Assembly (NCBI RefSeq): GCF_013426205.1
Contig: NC_089422.1
Location: 4,402,001-4,466,000 of the forward strand
Source of the DNA: Metarhizium brunneum
Taxonomy: Eukaryota; Ascomycota; Sordariomycetes; Hypocreales; Clavicipitaceae
DNA: 64,000 nt
Direction of reading: 5' to 3'
In this document: piece by piece, positions 1-13,300 of the stretch
How the letters are laid out: each line of letters starts with the position of its first letter
Numbering within the stretch: position 1 is the first letter of the stretch
Made by a program: the position numbers and the translations under genes
Notes under the pieces: model-generated
The model's database searches: none
What the model was told of the DNA's origin: nothing
Seen by the model: only the letters and a program-made list of their open reading frames with translations

Positions 1-678
1 TTGTCGCTGAGACTTTACTCCGCTATTTCTGGACTTTTTGTCCTATCTATATTCCCGCATCAAGAAGCTCGTTTTCTATTGCCCACCGTGCCCCTAATTC
101 TATCATCAGTCGAGCTACCCAAGAATAAGATCTTGCTGCGAACTTGGGCAGGGGCATGGATCATCTTCAACCTATTTTTGGGGGTGTTAATGGGCATTTA
201 CCACCAAGGTGGTGTCGTTCCCGGCCAGGTCTTTATGAGCAAGCAACCAGACGCGACCCAGGCCATTTGGTGGAAGACCTACACCCCGCCAATATGGCTC
301 CTCAACGGCAAGAACGAGGTTCTGCAAACAAGGGATGTCATGGGTCTAAAGGGCGATGCATTGCTCACACAACTGACGGAGCTCGCCACTTGTGACACAC
401 CCGCTGATCGACGTAATCAAGAGTACTTGAAGGAGAAGAATGGGACATACCTTATTGCGCCAGCTTCAGCAACTTGGCTGGACCCGTATCTCTCAAACAA
501 GGGATTGCACGGGTTGCGATTCCGAGAAGTATGGCGTTACAGAAAACATTTGAACCTGGACGACCTCGATTTTGGGGATGATGGTATTTGGAATACGCTG
601 TCGCGGGTGATTGGCCGACGGGGCTTGATAGCATGGAGGGTAACCAAAAGCTGTCAAAAATTAAGTAATTCAAGCTAG
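1..678 (+). CDS. SMP3: GPI mannosyltransferase (SMP3/PIG-Z type), C-terminal part
   Basis: The reading frame is open from the first base to a TAG at 676-678, so the N-terminus lies outside the window. The visible 225 residues carry an HQEARFLLP motif at about residues 20-28; this H-Q-E-x-R-F-L element is typical of dolichol-phosphate-mannose-dependent GT22 mannosyltransferases (PIG-B, SMP3, ALG9, ALG12). One hydrophobic segment (about residues 48-66) follows, then a KTYTPP segment like those of SMP3 proteins and a soluble tail. SMP3 adds the fourth mannose to the GPI anchor precursor in the ER lumen. The exact GT22 member is inferred; PIG-B/GPI10 is the main alternative. The gene is convergent with the uL1 gene. 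Confidence 0.72.
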   Translation: MSLRLYSAISGLFVLSIFPHQEARFLLPTVPLILSSVELPKNKILLRTWAGAWIIFNLFLGVLMGIYHQGGVVPGQVFMSKQPDATQAIWWKTYTPPIWLLNGKNEVLQTRDVMGLKGDALLTQLTELATCDTPADRRNQEYLKEKNGTYLIAPASATWLDPYLSNKGLHGLRFREVWRYRKHLNLDDLDFGDDGIWNTLSRVIGRRGLIAWRVTKSCQKLSNSS

Positions 679-985
679 AATATTGAACATATATCGTAAC
701 AATATGTACCCATTTACCTCATGTGTCATGTGTTCAAGCGTGCCGTACTGCAGATATAGCGTCGGTTTCAAAGCTCGTGGTATGTCAGCGCCACCAGAGA
801 TCCGGTCGCTGGCCTGTTGTACCTACAACTACAGCTTGGCAGATATCACAGCAAGAGGGAGGAACCTATAATGCAACAACTTGACTCCTGTATTGAGATT
901 CTAGTCTAAGCAAGTCCTGGCCAGTTCACTCAGATCAAAGAACCCCCCAAAACAAGCACAACTGAACCGTCATTTTTGAGGCCAC
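679..985. other. convergent intergenic spacer
   Basis: About 300 bp between the stop codons of the mannosyltransferase gene (+) and the uL1 gene (-). It must hold both 3' ends. No gene, repeat or structured element was recognised. Confidence 0.6.
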
Positions 986-1834
986 TTAGTACAGGCGCTT
1001 GGGGGGCGACATGGAGGCCTTGATGGTCAAGCTGCCAACGTTCTGCCAGCCCTTCTTCAGAAGAGAGACGAGGTAGTTGATGGCGAGCATGATGTTGCCA
1101 ATGAGCTGCTCCTGCTCCATGGCGACGTTTCCGACGGCGACACCCATGCAGAGGACCTTCTTGAGCTGGAACTTGATGGTGGACTTGACCTCGGTGATCT
1201 TGCCGCTGAGGTCATCGGAGTGGGAGACAGGGGTAGGGAACTTGCCGGCTGTTGCATCAAGTATTAGCACCGAGGAGCGAGACAATCTCCGCTTTGCGTA
1301 GGAAGAAGCGGTGAGGATCTTTGGTGGCGGGGAGAGGGAGATGTTGCTTACCCTTGGACAGGCCGGGACCCAAGAGACGAGGGATCTGCTTGATAAGAGC
1401 GTCGGAAGCGAGGAAAGCATCGTACTTGCGGGCGAGCTTCTTGATGAGCTTCTTGTTCTTGTTCAGCTTCTTCAAGTCGTCGGCGGACATGGCGTCGACA
1501 CCGCCGTGCTTGGCACGGTCGATATCGTGCTGGTCACCCAAGATGCAGATGGCCATGTTGGGGCGAGGAACGCTGGGCAGCTTGATGGTGCCGGAGAAAC
1601 GCTTGTCACGCTGGGGGTCATAGTTCTTCAGGCCGATCTGGAGCTCGACCGTCTCCAAGAAGTTGCGCTTCTTGGTCTCGTTGGAGTACTCCAAGAGCTC
1701 GGCGACTTGCGTCCGGACATTGGCTGTAGTGCGTGGTTAGCGACGACTGTGTGGGTGGTGTTGCGATTGCGCATCGATAAGGCGCATCGAGAACCAGATG
1801 TATTCTGCAACGTACCGACTGTGATCTTGGACAT
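986..1834 (-). CDS. RPL10A: 60S ribosomal protein uL1 (L10a)
   Basis: Three exons, read downwards: 1834-1816 (19 nt, MSKITV), 1723-1352 and 1248-986 (TAA stop). Joined they give 217 residues, the usual eukaryotic uL1 length. Donors GTACGT and GTAAGC and the acceptors fit, and the phases keep the family sequence intact across both joins ([11 protein letters not shown] after exon 1; [13 protein letters not shown] across exons 2 and 3). uL1 forms the L1 stalk of the large subunit and contacts E-site tRNA. The first coding exon is tiny, as is common for fungal ribosomal protein genes. It shares a divergent promoter of about 390 bp with the THADA-like gene. Confidence 0.95.
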
Positions 1835-2223
1835 TTTGGCAGTCTCCCAATAGATTCAATATTATCTAATGGTAAATCAGGACAGGTCTTGTTGTGGAAG
1901 GGTTTTGGAAGACCGAAGGTGGGTTTGGGGATTTTGGTGATTTTGGGGTGTGGGGACCCTGCACACTTCACGGCAATTGGTGGTGGGATGTGTGCGGCAG
2001 GGCAAATTTTTCTCACGTGGGGGTACGCGTGACCACTTCCGAGCCGCATGCCTTGAGGTACGTACCTACGACATTTTTCATGGTATTGTACTTAGTAGAC
2101 GGTGGCCACGGTTATAGATTGTGTAGATGGCATTTCTTATGGCCTTTTGCTGGTGATGACACACTGGTCCCAGACTTGGTTATGTATTCAATCGTGGTCG
2201 CAATCTAATCAGTACAATTTGAA
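1835..2223. promoter_or_regulatory. divergent promoter of uL1 and THADA-like genes
   Basis: A 389-bp spacer between two divergent start codons. It holds a CACGTG E-box at 2014-2019 and, close by, an ACGCGT at 2025-2030, followed by a TACGTACCTACG stretch. The E-box and MCB-like site are seen directly; their use is inferred. Confidence 0.5.
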
Positions 2224-5200
2224 ATGGTGAAGCCTGAGCTTCCTGCAGAGGTTACTGATTTATTGGCCAGCCCGGTTGAGTTGGTAAAGTGGCTAGAACA
2301 TGAAGATGCGGAACTGGGGAGAAGGTCAGTGCTCTGTAATTTCTCAAAGTCAAAAGAAACTTGACTAATTATACGCCGTAGCCATGCAAATCTCCTCTTT
2401 GAAAAGCTGCTCAAGGATGCGGCTCAGCCCAAATCAATGTCCGGACAGGCCTGTCTGAGACTTTGCGGACTTGTCGAGCAGTCTTCTGTGTCCAAATCTG
2501 ATGACTTACGGCTATGGGCCTTCTCACAAGAGGTGATGTTGAAATTGTTCAACTTTTACATTGAGTGGAATGAGTCGGACAAACATAGGTCCATGAAACT
2601 GGTGCTCGACCTCGTTGCTCGGTGCATTCTCAAGAACCCAGATCGAGATGCCGCATTGCAGGCCAAGAAATATGTTTCGGATAGTCTCATTTCAATTGTT
2701 ATTGGACGTTCTACCAAGCCCGTTGTCAAATCTGCGATTAAGACGCTAGATCACTTCCTATCGAAAGGAGTATTCAACCTGTGCGACATTCGTTTGACGT
2801 ATGTGTCTTTTCGAACGGATATACGAACACAGGATGAAGTTGAAATATGGCGAAACTTTACTGTGGAATTGTTTCACTGGATGCATCTGCAACTTGTACG
2901 TCCCACGGTGGGCAAGTTGATTGTGTCCGTCTACCGTCTCTGGAGACGGGGGCAGGATGTAGGAGCAGTTCCTAGCATCGAGATATGGCATCAATGGCTA
3001 CTTGACTCTTTGACTGAGGAACCCACACTTCTGGAGTCTATCAAGAATTATATCTTTTTGCCGTTATTCAAAGCTGATAGGTCGGAAGCTTTGGCGTTCT
3101 TAGGACGTATGAATGAGGACCAGGCAGTTTCTGCAGCGAGTGGGATGAGCTTGGATGTTCCCGCTCTTCTTCAATTGGCGGCACTGGAGACTGGAAAGAA
3201 AGTTGGTCTTATTGAGGAACCTGGTAAGTCGTTCAACAGGGTCCATCATTTGGCACCGACAGAGGAGTGTTAATAACTTGTTGATTAGCCCTCGGAAGCG
3301 CCAACAGCCAGGCAGAGCACAACTCATCTATAACGCTACACGAAAAGGTCCTGGAGAGTGTATTGGCCCATCCTTCTCATGAAGTTCGATCTCTAGCACT
3401 GTCTTTACTTGTTACATCACCCTCCACCACACGACCTTACTCCCCCGTCGCACTTGATCTCCTGAGAAAGTACATGGGCACATTCTTTGCCGATCCAGAT
3501 GCCAAGTTTAGAGTGGAAGTTGCGTCCAAGGCGCGCGACATGTTCAGGAGAGTTCGTGGTGCTATTCACGTGCTAAAGCGTAGCATTCCGCGAGCTCGAG
3601 CCAAGGCGCAGAAAGCGAACGCTCCTCCTTCGGTTGACAAGGATGCCGTTTCACAGCCTATTCTCTACCAATCGAATCTGATCTCCTTACCCGAAGCCCA
3701 GCTGGCTAACTGTTTGGACTATCATGTCGAGTTTCTCCGTTGGTATCTAGGCTTCTTGTGCGAGGAGCTAAGTCCAACTGCCTCGTACCAGAGGCATATT
3801 GCAGCTCTAAAGGCATTTATGTACATAATACGCTTGGAAGGAGATTCGAATAAAACCTGGGAGACATCTGACGACCAGGAACTCTTCTTCAATTGTTTGG
3901 ATGCCAAGTGGGCACGAGCATTGTTTGATTTGGTCATGAATCCCTTTGAGGACGTCAGAGATTTGTCGGCAACGGCTCTAGCAAAATGCTACGCCGACGG
4001 TCGATATCGCCGGCTTACACTCACAGGGGTAGAAATTACGAAAGTGCCCGTCGAGGAAATTACCCAATTGTCACAACGGGCTCATGAGCTTGTTCGCCGA
4101 ACAGCCAGGGCTGATCACTCTGACGGCGCCTCGAAATCGTCCCAATTGCTTTATAGATTTCTCGAATCAGGCGATGAAAGAATCAAATTGCTGGCAGCTA
4201 TGGTCAATGAGTTGAACCGCAAGGTGTCCATGGCAGAGAAGGATCTTGGTCAAGCCGTCGTCAACGCACCTCTTCATGGAGATTTTGCTTCACTATGCCA
4301 TACGTGGCAGGTTGTTTCTGAGATCAAACTCTCTGAAGTCGAATTGCTTGAGGCGAATAAACTCCAGCGGGACATTGTATCATGCTGCGAGCGAGCATGG
4401 AGAGCCGTCCGAGATGTTCTGTGCGATGATTCTCCTGAAGGACACTTGCCTCAGGAACTCGAGGAAGTAGACGGACTTGATACCAAAGATCTATTAAGTT
4501 ATAGTTTCCGTTCCGTTCACGAGTCAAGGTATGCTATACACTGCTGCTGCATCATAGGTTTTCTGGGAACTGCTGTTGATCTATTTTGTAGCAATCTTAT
4601 GCGCACGATTATCCTCACAATTCAAAATAGGTCCCGAAATGGCCTGATCATTCCTTCAAAGGAGGTATTCGAGAGGATCGGAAACCTGACTTTTACGCAG
4701 CTAGCAACCTTGCGTCACAGAGGCGCGTTCACCACAGTTTCGTCTACTTTTGCGACTTGCTGCCAGCAGACGAAATATCTGCAATTGGAACAAAACGAGA
4801 GAACTCTATTGGACATTTGGTACGAGGTAAGCAAACGAAAGTCGAAACTATTACACATGATATGGCGTGGTATTTTCGCTGATTGACTCAGGGTACACTG
4901 AATGCAATCGACTCTCAAGCATCAACGACGCGCCGGTCCGCGGGAATTCCATCGATGATCACCGGAATCCTCGCAGCAAACGCCTCCCACCCCAGCTTTG
5001 CGCAAGTCATGGACACCCTCATGGCCATAGCAGCCAGAGAGGCCAAGGTCTCGGAAACCGACGGATCCAGGCTCCCTCAAGTCCACGCATACAACTGCCT
5101 CAAAGATATCTTCAAAAACTCCCTCCTCACAGCGCTGGGGAACAAGTCCGAATCCTACTTGCCCCAATGTCTAGAACTTGCGGCCAGCGGCCTACGATCC

Positions 5201-7235
5201 GAGGTATGGGCCATCCGGAACTGTGGCCTCATTTTTCTGCGAAGCCTCATTGACAGCTTGTTTGGGACTCACGAAAGCAAAGCCGTGATTGAAGCCGGGT
5301 GGGATGGCAAAGCAAACCGCATTCATTACCACAGATACCCCAATTTGCCTGGCGTGCTCAAAAACCTCCTTCAATCTGGGCACAGTATTCTCTCTGAATC
5401 GTCTACTTCAGCCACGGCTGCTGCAGAGTCTGTGTTTCCTGCTCTGGACATCATCCGTCGAGCGGGGCCTCCAGATTTGCTCCGGGACGAAATTCAAGTC
5501 GATGTGACGGCATATCTGTCCAGTCCTGTGTGGCATGTCCGCGACATGGCAGCGCGTACGCTTTGCTCCTGTCTCCTGCATGAAAAGTGGTTGGCGGATA
5601 CCAGAGGTATTTTCGATGCTGCAATGACTAGCAAATCGAGGAATAAGCCGAACCATGTCCATGGAATACTTTTGACTCTGAAGTTTGTCATTGATAGACT
5701 AAGCGAGGTTGCTCGTGAACGACTGCTGGGTATGTATCCCCTTGTAGTCCATTTGGAATCATAATAAGCTGACTCCATTCTCCAGTTGATCTCCCAGAAC
5801 TCCACTCCTTCCTTGTCCAAACCAAAGTAGACACTTGCTTCCCTGACTGCCCCGACATCATCGCTTCATATCTGGAAGTCATAAACATGATCTGGTTCTT
5901 TCAAACGACAAACAAGCACCCACTATCTCCATTTAGCATCACCATGCCCAGAAATAGAGGGTCTGCTCTTCTGAAAATCCAGAGGGCCATTCACGATGTG
6001 TACGTCCTATCCACACTCGACGAACCCGTGTCACAGCTTCAGTCTCTTCTTCAAAGCCAGCAAGTCGGCCTCGACGGGCTGGTAGCCGCGCTTGAAATCA
6101 TTCCCAAAGTATGGGACCCGTCGTTGTGTTCACAGGATACTCTGGCTTCATTATCTAATCTATACGTCAACGTCTGTCTGCAAACCGACTACTCAAAAGC
6201 CCAAGTCCTCGCCGTAGAAAATCTAGCCGACACCATAGACAAGCTCCTCCAGCAAAAGGCCATTGACAAGATCCCTAGAGATGCATTGGTTAAACTCTGG
6301 CTGGGTCTACCGGCTCGTCCCATGAACCCAGCTCTCTCTAACGCAGTCATCAGAGCAAGCGGCTCTGTCATAGCAGCCCTAATCCGTCCCGAGCAATCTA
6401 CACCCGTCAATATCCATTCATGGGGCCAAATCATGGCCGAGGCCGCTCTGGACAACAAGGTAAGGCAAAATCATGCCTGGTAACGACGAGTTGCTGACCA
6501 CCACAGACATTCGACACTCGCTTCGCAGCCGCCTTATCCCTCGCTTCCTTCTTCACCGCCTCACCCCCGACCTCCCCAGAATTCCTTCCTGCTCTCCTCT
6601 CCCTCTACGACCTCCTGAATGACGACGACGACGAGGTCCGTGATGTAGCTGCCTTGGCCGCGAATTCCGTCATCGGCGCCGCCCTGGTGCCCATCGAGGC
6701 AACAAACCGCCTCCTCCAATTCCTCGGCACACAATTCGGCACCGCGCCAGAATTCAAGGCAATTATAGCAGACCGTTTAGTCGGGCACTTTGGCGTACAG
6801 GCTACGAAGCTGGAGAGCTGGGAATCAGCAGAGGTTGAGCTTGCGCGGGCACTTGAATTTGATGATTCGCTCTTTGTGGTCGAGGAGAATAACCTGTTTA
6901 TTGACGAGGTGCGTGAGACAAAGCGGTGGGTAGAGGTCTTCGAGAGCCTTGAATGGGATGAAAAGGATGAGCATTTGGGCAAATTGGGAAGTTGGGTTCA
7001 GGGTGGGATTGCGCAAGTTGCCAGACTTGCTGAATTGGAAGACGGGCCCTTGGGGTGGGCTTCCAATCCGACAGCATTTGCTATTTGCACACGGATAATC
7101 CGCTGCTCTGTGGCATTGGGTAGGAAATTCAAACACTCGGAGCTGGAACAAGGTGTTGCTTTGGCAAAAGAGGCGCTACGATCGAGGAGCACGACGGTAT
7201 CGAAGTTACTGGCAGAAGCATGGATAGATTTTTAG
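2224..7235 (+). CDS. TRM732: THADA/TRM732-like HEAT-repeat protein (DUF2428)
   Basis: Seven exons: 2224-2324, 2382-3223, 3289-4528, 4592-4826, 4892-5729, 5786-6459 and 6507-7235. Every join keeps phase and gives 1552 residues. The protein is all-helical and HEAT-like throughout. The family signature is TTRRSAGIPSM at about residues 818-828, preceded by an SVHESS element near residue 727 that lines up only when the 63-nt third intron is removed. Yeast Trm732 partners the methyltransferase Trm7 in 2'-O-methylation of position 32 of tRNA anticodon loops; THADA is the animal relative. The start at 2224 is the first ATG giving a HEAT-like N-terminus. Intron 3 has a length divisible by three and no stop, so retention would insert 21 hydrophobic residues. 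Confidence 0.85.
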
Positions 7236-7447
7236 ACACGTTTGCATACAATTGGATAAATGAAGAAAAAAATAAGCCTATTTGCTAAAGAATTGATTAT
7301 CCTCAAATCCATTGTGCCGTATCGTTCAGCGTGTGCTGCGAATATTGTCATAAATGCATGTCTCTTTTCCAATACGTCCCCCTCTGGAACATCAACCAAA
7401 CTCCGGAAATCAACACGCTTCGTATCTGAAATGCTCCAGTTTGTACG

Positions 7448-9492
7448 TCAAGATTTCAATGACTTGATAGAATTCGTCTTTGAAGATGACGAGTCCTCCC
7501 TATTTAATGCCCCCATACGCCCCAGCTTTGCCACAAGCATAGTGTTCTGCGCCTGGAGCTCCCCGACTTGACCACGCAGCAACTCGATCTGCTTCATTGC
7601 AACATCGTTGTCCGCCCTGGCCTTCTCCAACGCCAGCGTCAGGCTAGATTTTTCCTCTCTCTCAGCGGCCTTTTTCCTCCGCGCTTCTGCCTTTCGTTCC
7701 TCCTGCTCACGCTTCTCCTCGAGCTTTCGCATGTCGCGGTTATGCTTAGCTTCTCGCTTGGCCATTTCCTTGTCGATTCTCTCGCGGTGTTTAGCTTGTG
7801 ATGCAGCGTCTTTTTCTTTCTCGCCAAGACGTTTTGTTTCCATCCGCTCCATGAACTGAGTGTAATTCCTTTGTAGCTTTTGGCGCCGGTCCACGAGCCT
7901 CTGGAGATCTTTTTCTGTTGGCTGTAGGCGCTGCGACTTTGATTCGTCAGAAACGCTGCCAGTCATGCTATCAGATGCCTTTTCGCGGGTCAGAGTTTTC
8001 TCCGGTGCGGATGTGAAGCTGCGCGTGGAAGATGTGTCGCTTTGTGATGCGTTGTCGTCTTCGTTTTCATCTTCTTCGGGTATAGGCTGGCTATCCGCTA
8101 AGCTGTCCTGACTGCTGTTGAAGCTCAGCGGATTGCTGAATTGTGATCGAAGGCCAGAAGCAATAGAGCCTGCAACACCAAATGCACCACTAATTATTCC
8201 ATACAGACCAGTGCTGCTCGGTATCCATTCGCCATAGCCTTGTTCATGATCTCTGCTATCTTGGTCGTCATTGAAAGACATCTCTGGTGGTGTTCGGGCA
8301 TTATCATTAATGGTCACGGCCGGAACATTTCCATTAACACTGCCATTGCCAGGGTTCTCGTTGTTTTTATTGCGCTGATCGGTCTCCTGGGCAGAACGAG
8401 GGGTACCATCCTTATGGGTTGTCGACGAGACCCAATCCAGGAACTTGGCTGCGTCACCAATGATACCCGGGGGGGTTCCTCTCTCGATTAGAAACCGTGG
8501 CACGCTACCACCAGGATCACTTCTCGTCACCATGAGCCACTCAATTGCTCGAGGCGTCTGAAGGTCATCGCTAGATCGACTAGGGGACATTGATTTACGA
8601 CTGTCGTCAGCCAGCAAATCGGCCGAAGAGAAGGATCTCTTGTTTGCGGCGGCATCACCATGAATGGGGACTTCCCGTATGATTTCGACTGACTCGTACT
8701 GTCCTCGAATTATGCCCTGGCGAGGGGGACAATCAGGGTGAACACATGGCTTCGACACCACAATATACTGCCGTAAAGGTGGTTGTTGCTGTTGGTCAGA
8801 CTTTATGTGTGAAAAGTCGGATGTGAGGAGTAGTGTGATGAAGTCCCGCGGGGCTGTTGGGCCTGGGAACTGAGCAGAAAGTTGAAACACTGCGTAATGA
8901 ACATTCGTCAGCGAACTCGGGTTATATGCTATTGGGGAGGGGGTAAACTACCATCAACATGACCGGCATCCACGACGTGATGCTCAACATTTCTATCAGC
9001 GCCAATTCCGCGAATATTGCCGCTTCCCGGTGATCCCTGCACCTTCATGGTCTCAGCAAACTCTCTCTCGAGTCCCGATTTCCACTGCTCAAAGGACAAG
9101 CCCTCATGGACACTGCGCCTAGCAAACCATGCACCTTTGCCATCTTTCGCAGCTAGCCTGTGCACGGTGATGCCCAGGGGGTTATCTTTGGGGTTTGTCT
9201 TGATCTCCTTCCACTCCTTCCGCAATTGTGCAGATAAAGCAGCAGCAGCGGGCGATTGGTGCAACGATAATGATCGTTGGATGTCTGTATATACTAGAGC
9301 GGAATCGGTCTTTGCTCGAGCTCGTCCTGTGGGAGGTGGTTTTGCAGCGGGTGTCACAGTGGAGGGAACTGAGTCGATGATGACGTGGGCGTCTTTAAAG
9401 GTGCTGTCTAGAAAGGACTGGAAGTCTTGACGTGGTACGTCGTTCCAATTGATGGGCGCCAGGGCCTGAAACGACAGATGATGGCTCGCCAT
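7448..9492 (-). CDS. DUF3074 (START-like) domain protein with C-terminal coiled coil
   Basis: Two exons, 9492-8952 and 8889-7448, joined in phase (GHVD-V-FQLSAQF) to give 660 residues. The N-terminal part, about residues 60-240, matches the fungal DUF3074 family, a START-like lipid-binding fold, with FARRSVHEGLSF near residue 125 and APRDFITLLLTSD just after the intron. A disordered Ser-rich linker with acidic runs follows (about 300-480), then a strongly charged K/E/R coiled coil (about 500-610) and a Ser/Lys tail. The start at 9492 (MASHHLSF) is preferred over an in-frame upstream ATG at 9627, whose leader looks non-coding. Function is unknown; lipid sensing or transport is inferred from the fold only. 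Confidence 0.8.
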
Positions 9493-10391
9493 GGCACCGC
9501 GAATTTTGTTCACGCCGACGACGACGACGACGATGACGACATGCCTTTTCGCGGCTCGGAGGCTACTTCGTGGGTCAGCCGTGTCCAGAGGGAGTAGAGA
9601 CCAAGATGAAAGGCAGAGAGCAGGCAAAAAAAAGGTGAAGATGTGAAGAGGAAGAAGGGGGGAAGGACCAGTTGCCAGCTTACATAGCTTAATGAGTGGT
9701 GTGCGGAGAATTCGGGGGGAGGGGTGGTCGGATTGGAAAATGGAGAATGGAGAATGGAAGATTCCAGGAAATCACAGGATAACCAGGGCAGCCTTGTCGT
9801 GGTGTCTCGGTTGATCAAGTCTGGATCTAAGCTTGCTCAAGGACGGAGGGGCGGAAGAGGCGGCTGGTGTGTGCGCTTTCCAACTTGACTTGTTTCCATT
9901 TCCATTGAGAGTGGTTCAACTGGCCTCTTTGACGTCACATCCATGTTCCAACCGTCACCGTTAGTCAGCGTTTGTGCTTGATTACCGAGTGCGAGGTGCG
10001 AAGTGCGGACACCGGTGGAGGTGGAGTACGTACACTGTACATGAGCCCGTTTCGGAGCCACGACTTTCCACTTGCTTCGGCACATCCGGCCCCCCATCAT
10101 CAGTCTTTGCGCCAGCAAAAAGAGCCATGTGCCGCTACATGTGAGCCAAGACTATGCTCGGCGTCTTGGGCTGAAGATCCACCGGAGAAGGGAAACCAAC
10201 ATCAAATTGAATCTCGTTGGGGGCCAATACATGGCGCCGGTATCGTCTATAGTACGGAGTACACCCACCTTATAATGATAATATTCTACAATCATTGCTG
10301 CCTCATGTCCAGCGGGAAAAGAAGAAAAAAGGAATGAATAAAGACAAGCCAATCTCATGCTGAAGGCTTTCAACCCTCATCATGCATACAG
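9493..10391. promoter_or_regulatory. intergenic: promoter of DUF3074 gene, 3' end of SIP3-like gene
   Basis: About 900 bp. The half near 9500-9830 is the likely 5' leader and promoter of the DUF3074 gene and contains a (CGA)n-like run at 9512-9536. One GTACGGAGTAC motif lies at 10252-10262. The rest holds the 3' end of the SIP3-like gene. No gene was supported. Confidence 0.5.
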
Positions 10392-13300
10392 TTACACCCC
10401 CGTTACTATTCTCTCTTTGATGACAGATTCGAAATCCCGTCGACAGCTGCCACAATAATCATCTCTCCATTCCTGCAATGCCTTCTTCCGACTTCCCGTC
10501 AATGACCCCATCATCTTTTGATTCTGTGAGCTGCCCTTGGCTAATTCGTCCTTGCCATCTTCCACCAGCACCAGGTCGAGGTCGTCGCACAGCGATTTCT
10601 CATTGATTAACCAATTCTCCCATTCAGACTGCAACATCTCCCTCTCTATGCTGTTGACTACGCGCATCGCCACCACCAAGTCGTGTCGGTATGATCCTAA
10701 ACGCTGCCTCGTTCGTCGCAGTCTTCGTGCAGTCGCTCGACTCGACGGCGATGACAGCGTGGCGCCGGCTTCATCCCAGGGAATGTCAATCTCAGTTGTG
10801 TCCAAGAGGCTCTTATACGTGCCGAAACATGAACTGTTCTTGGGAAACTTCAATTCATGCCCGTGAGTACCGGTAGCCTCATCCAGATCCGCAAAGTAAA
10901 TTGCTTTGCTCATCATTGGGTTAGGTGCTACACCGATTCGTCGCATAAATCTTGCCGCGCTGCGCTCTTTCCACCAGGTTGAAGACTCTGCCGAAGTCAA
11001 CAATAGGTTCATCAGGGCACTCAAGCCCAAAAGGATAACAATGACCCGGTGCGCCGTAATGATGCCAAAGAGTGTCTTCAATCCCGCAAATGCCCACATA
11101 ATGAGTGAAGAGACTGCACTCTCTCCGAACGACCGGACGGTTTCGAATAGCATGGCCGTTAATGTACGTGGCTTGATCGCTTGCTTCTTGCTCGACTCCG
11201 CAGCCGCCGGCGAAAACACAACCACCTGCGTCTGCTGGCCGACATGGCCGTATACCTGGATGGCTCTATTCGTTCGGCTTCGAGGTCCCAGCTTACGAAC
11301 TTGATCTGTCGCCAATTCTGCCATTTCTTCTGCGTCATTGATAGCGTCACGCAGAGCCTGCCGCTCAACCAAATTCTTCGAGAGTGCTGGCGTTTTGGAC
11401 CAGTCAATCTTGACGTACGCAGCGAGCTTGCATTTAGATTTTGCCACGTGTGTAATGACAATTTTCGTCACCAGCTTGAAGCTACCCGAATGAGGCAGAT
11501 GCCATGCCGTTTTGATATGGGTCACAACGTACGTGACATGGTCACTGTATACGTCAATACTCTGGTAGTCGATAACATTCTCCGATTTCTTCCGGCCAAG
11601 CATATCAACACAATCCACCTTGAAGTGAAATTCTCGCCGCATTTGTCCTTGATCAACAAGCACCCAAGGTCCCTGCGCAATCTGCTGGGCTCGGTGCTCG
11701 AAGTAGAGCTTGGGAAAGACGAAACTCTTATCGCCGAAAAGCACATGGAAGCATGCTTTGGCACTAATTTCGAAGTGCCGTTCGGCAGCCATTTGTGTCA
11801 TGCTCTCGGGCTCATAGACGACGGGTCGTGACGGGAGATGTAGCTTTCCTGGGAGTCGTAGCGGCGACCTGGACGGATGAAGATGGGACCCGTATTCACG
11901 CTGGCTTCTTGCTAATGGCAAGCCAGAAGAGGTGCCATCATCAATGGGTGAGATCGGCGACAAGCCTTCCCAGCTTTCAGCGCCAGGGCTAGGCCGCTCA
12001 AATTCTTCCTTCTCAACGTTGATCAACGCTGAAATAATATCTTGTGTATCCATGGGCTCCTCGGCTTGCAAGTTATCCACCAGTAGGTTCAGGCGAGTAT
12101 GGAGGAGGTGGAGGTCGTCCAAGAACACCTTGATAGTAATGCGGGTATAGCCAGTCTCGTTTGTGTCTTGGCCAAGATGTATGAAGATAAAGTCACAGTC
12201 CTTCCCGGCAGCACTTGTCACCTCTGTAATTATGTCGAGACTGATGCCGTATGCTGTGACGAGGCCCATCTGTTGGCTGTAAAAATACATGTTATCAGGT
12301 GTGACATAAATTCTACCGTCTCCAGCAAGGGTGTCACTTGGGGAGTCTCGTGCTTTGGAACTCGACCACGCCGCACGAAAGACCAAGACAAGGTTTTCTC
12401 CTAGCGGCGCATTCGGGAAAAGCAGGCGAAACTGGGCATTTTGAGCTCTCAGCTCCGTTGGATAATTGCGTGGAAGTGGACGGCTAGTATGGCCTTGGCT
12501 ACCAGCTCCAGGGAGACTGGTCTCCGAGTTTTGTGCCAGAACCACACCGATCGGATCATCATCGTCGCGTCTTGGCAAGACTGGCTGCTCAGGCGTATTA
12601 ATCGTAGCCCATACATTGCTGCCCCAGTAATTTGCAACGACTGAAGTTGGCAATTTCCTGCTGTTGGACACAGAACGTTTCTCAGCGGTCAAGAGCACAG
12701 CTGCCCGACTTAGGCTTGTTGTAGCCGGTGGTTTGGCCAAAGTCAAGGGAGCAAGAGATCCCGGAGGGGTATCCAGCGATGGCAGAAATCCCGAAGGTTG
12801 CTTAGGAGTACTGGCAGATACCTGCGTCCCCGGATGAGCGGGTAGCAGGTTATGGCTGGCAGATATGAGACTCGCAATACCGTTGTTTGGCATACCTGGG
12901 CTCAGTGGCACGGGCTCGACCCCAGGTCCAAACGTCGATTTTCTATGAAGGTCCAGTTTCTGAATGATTCTTGCAGCATGTTCTCGCCTGCTTTCGTCAT
13001 CTTCTCGAGCCAAATCTCTTCCCAGTGCACTAAAGGAGCGCCGGCCCAAACTTGCATTGTTAACGTCAACACTGTGACGAGCTCCAACATGTACATCTTG
13101 CCCGGGTATGTAAAGAGTAGCGCTTCGGTCAAACCCGGGGCCAGCGTCATCAACGGCGGCCGTCGGGTTATCAAAGGCCTTGGCTGAAAACTCCGGAGCG
13201 CTGGGTGGGTGTATCGAGAAGGCCGGGTCAGTGCCACCGGCAACAGAGTTATCATTATTGCTCATACTTGTTTCGAACGCCTTCTTCTTGGTAGCCTCGA

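Noticed and set aside
1311..1853. 180-codon frame on the + strand
   Set aside because: It is the antisense shadow of the ribosomal protein uL1 exons.
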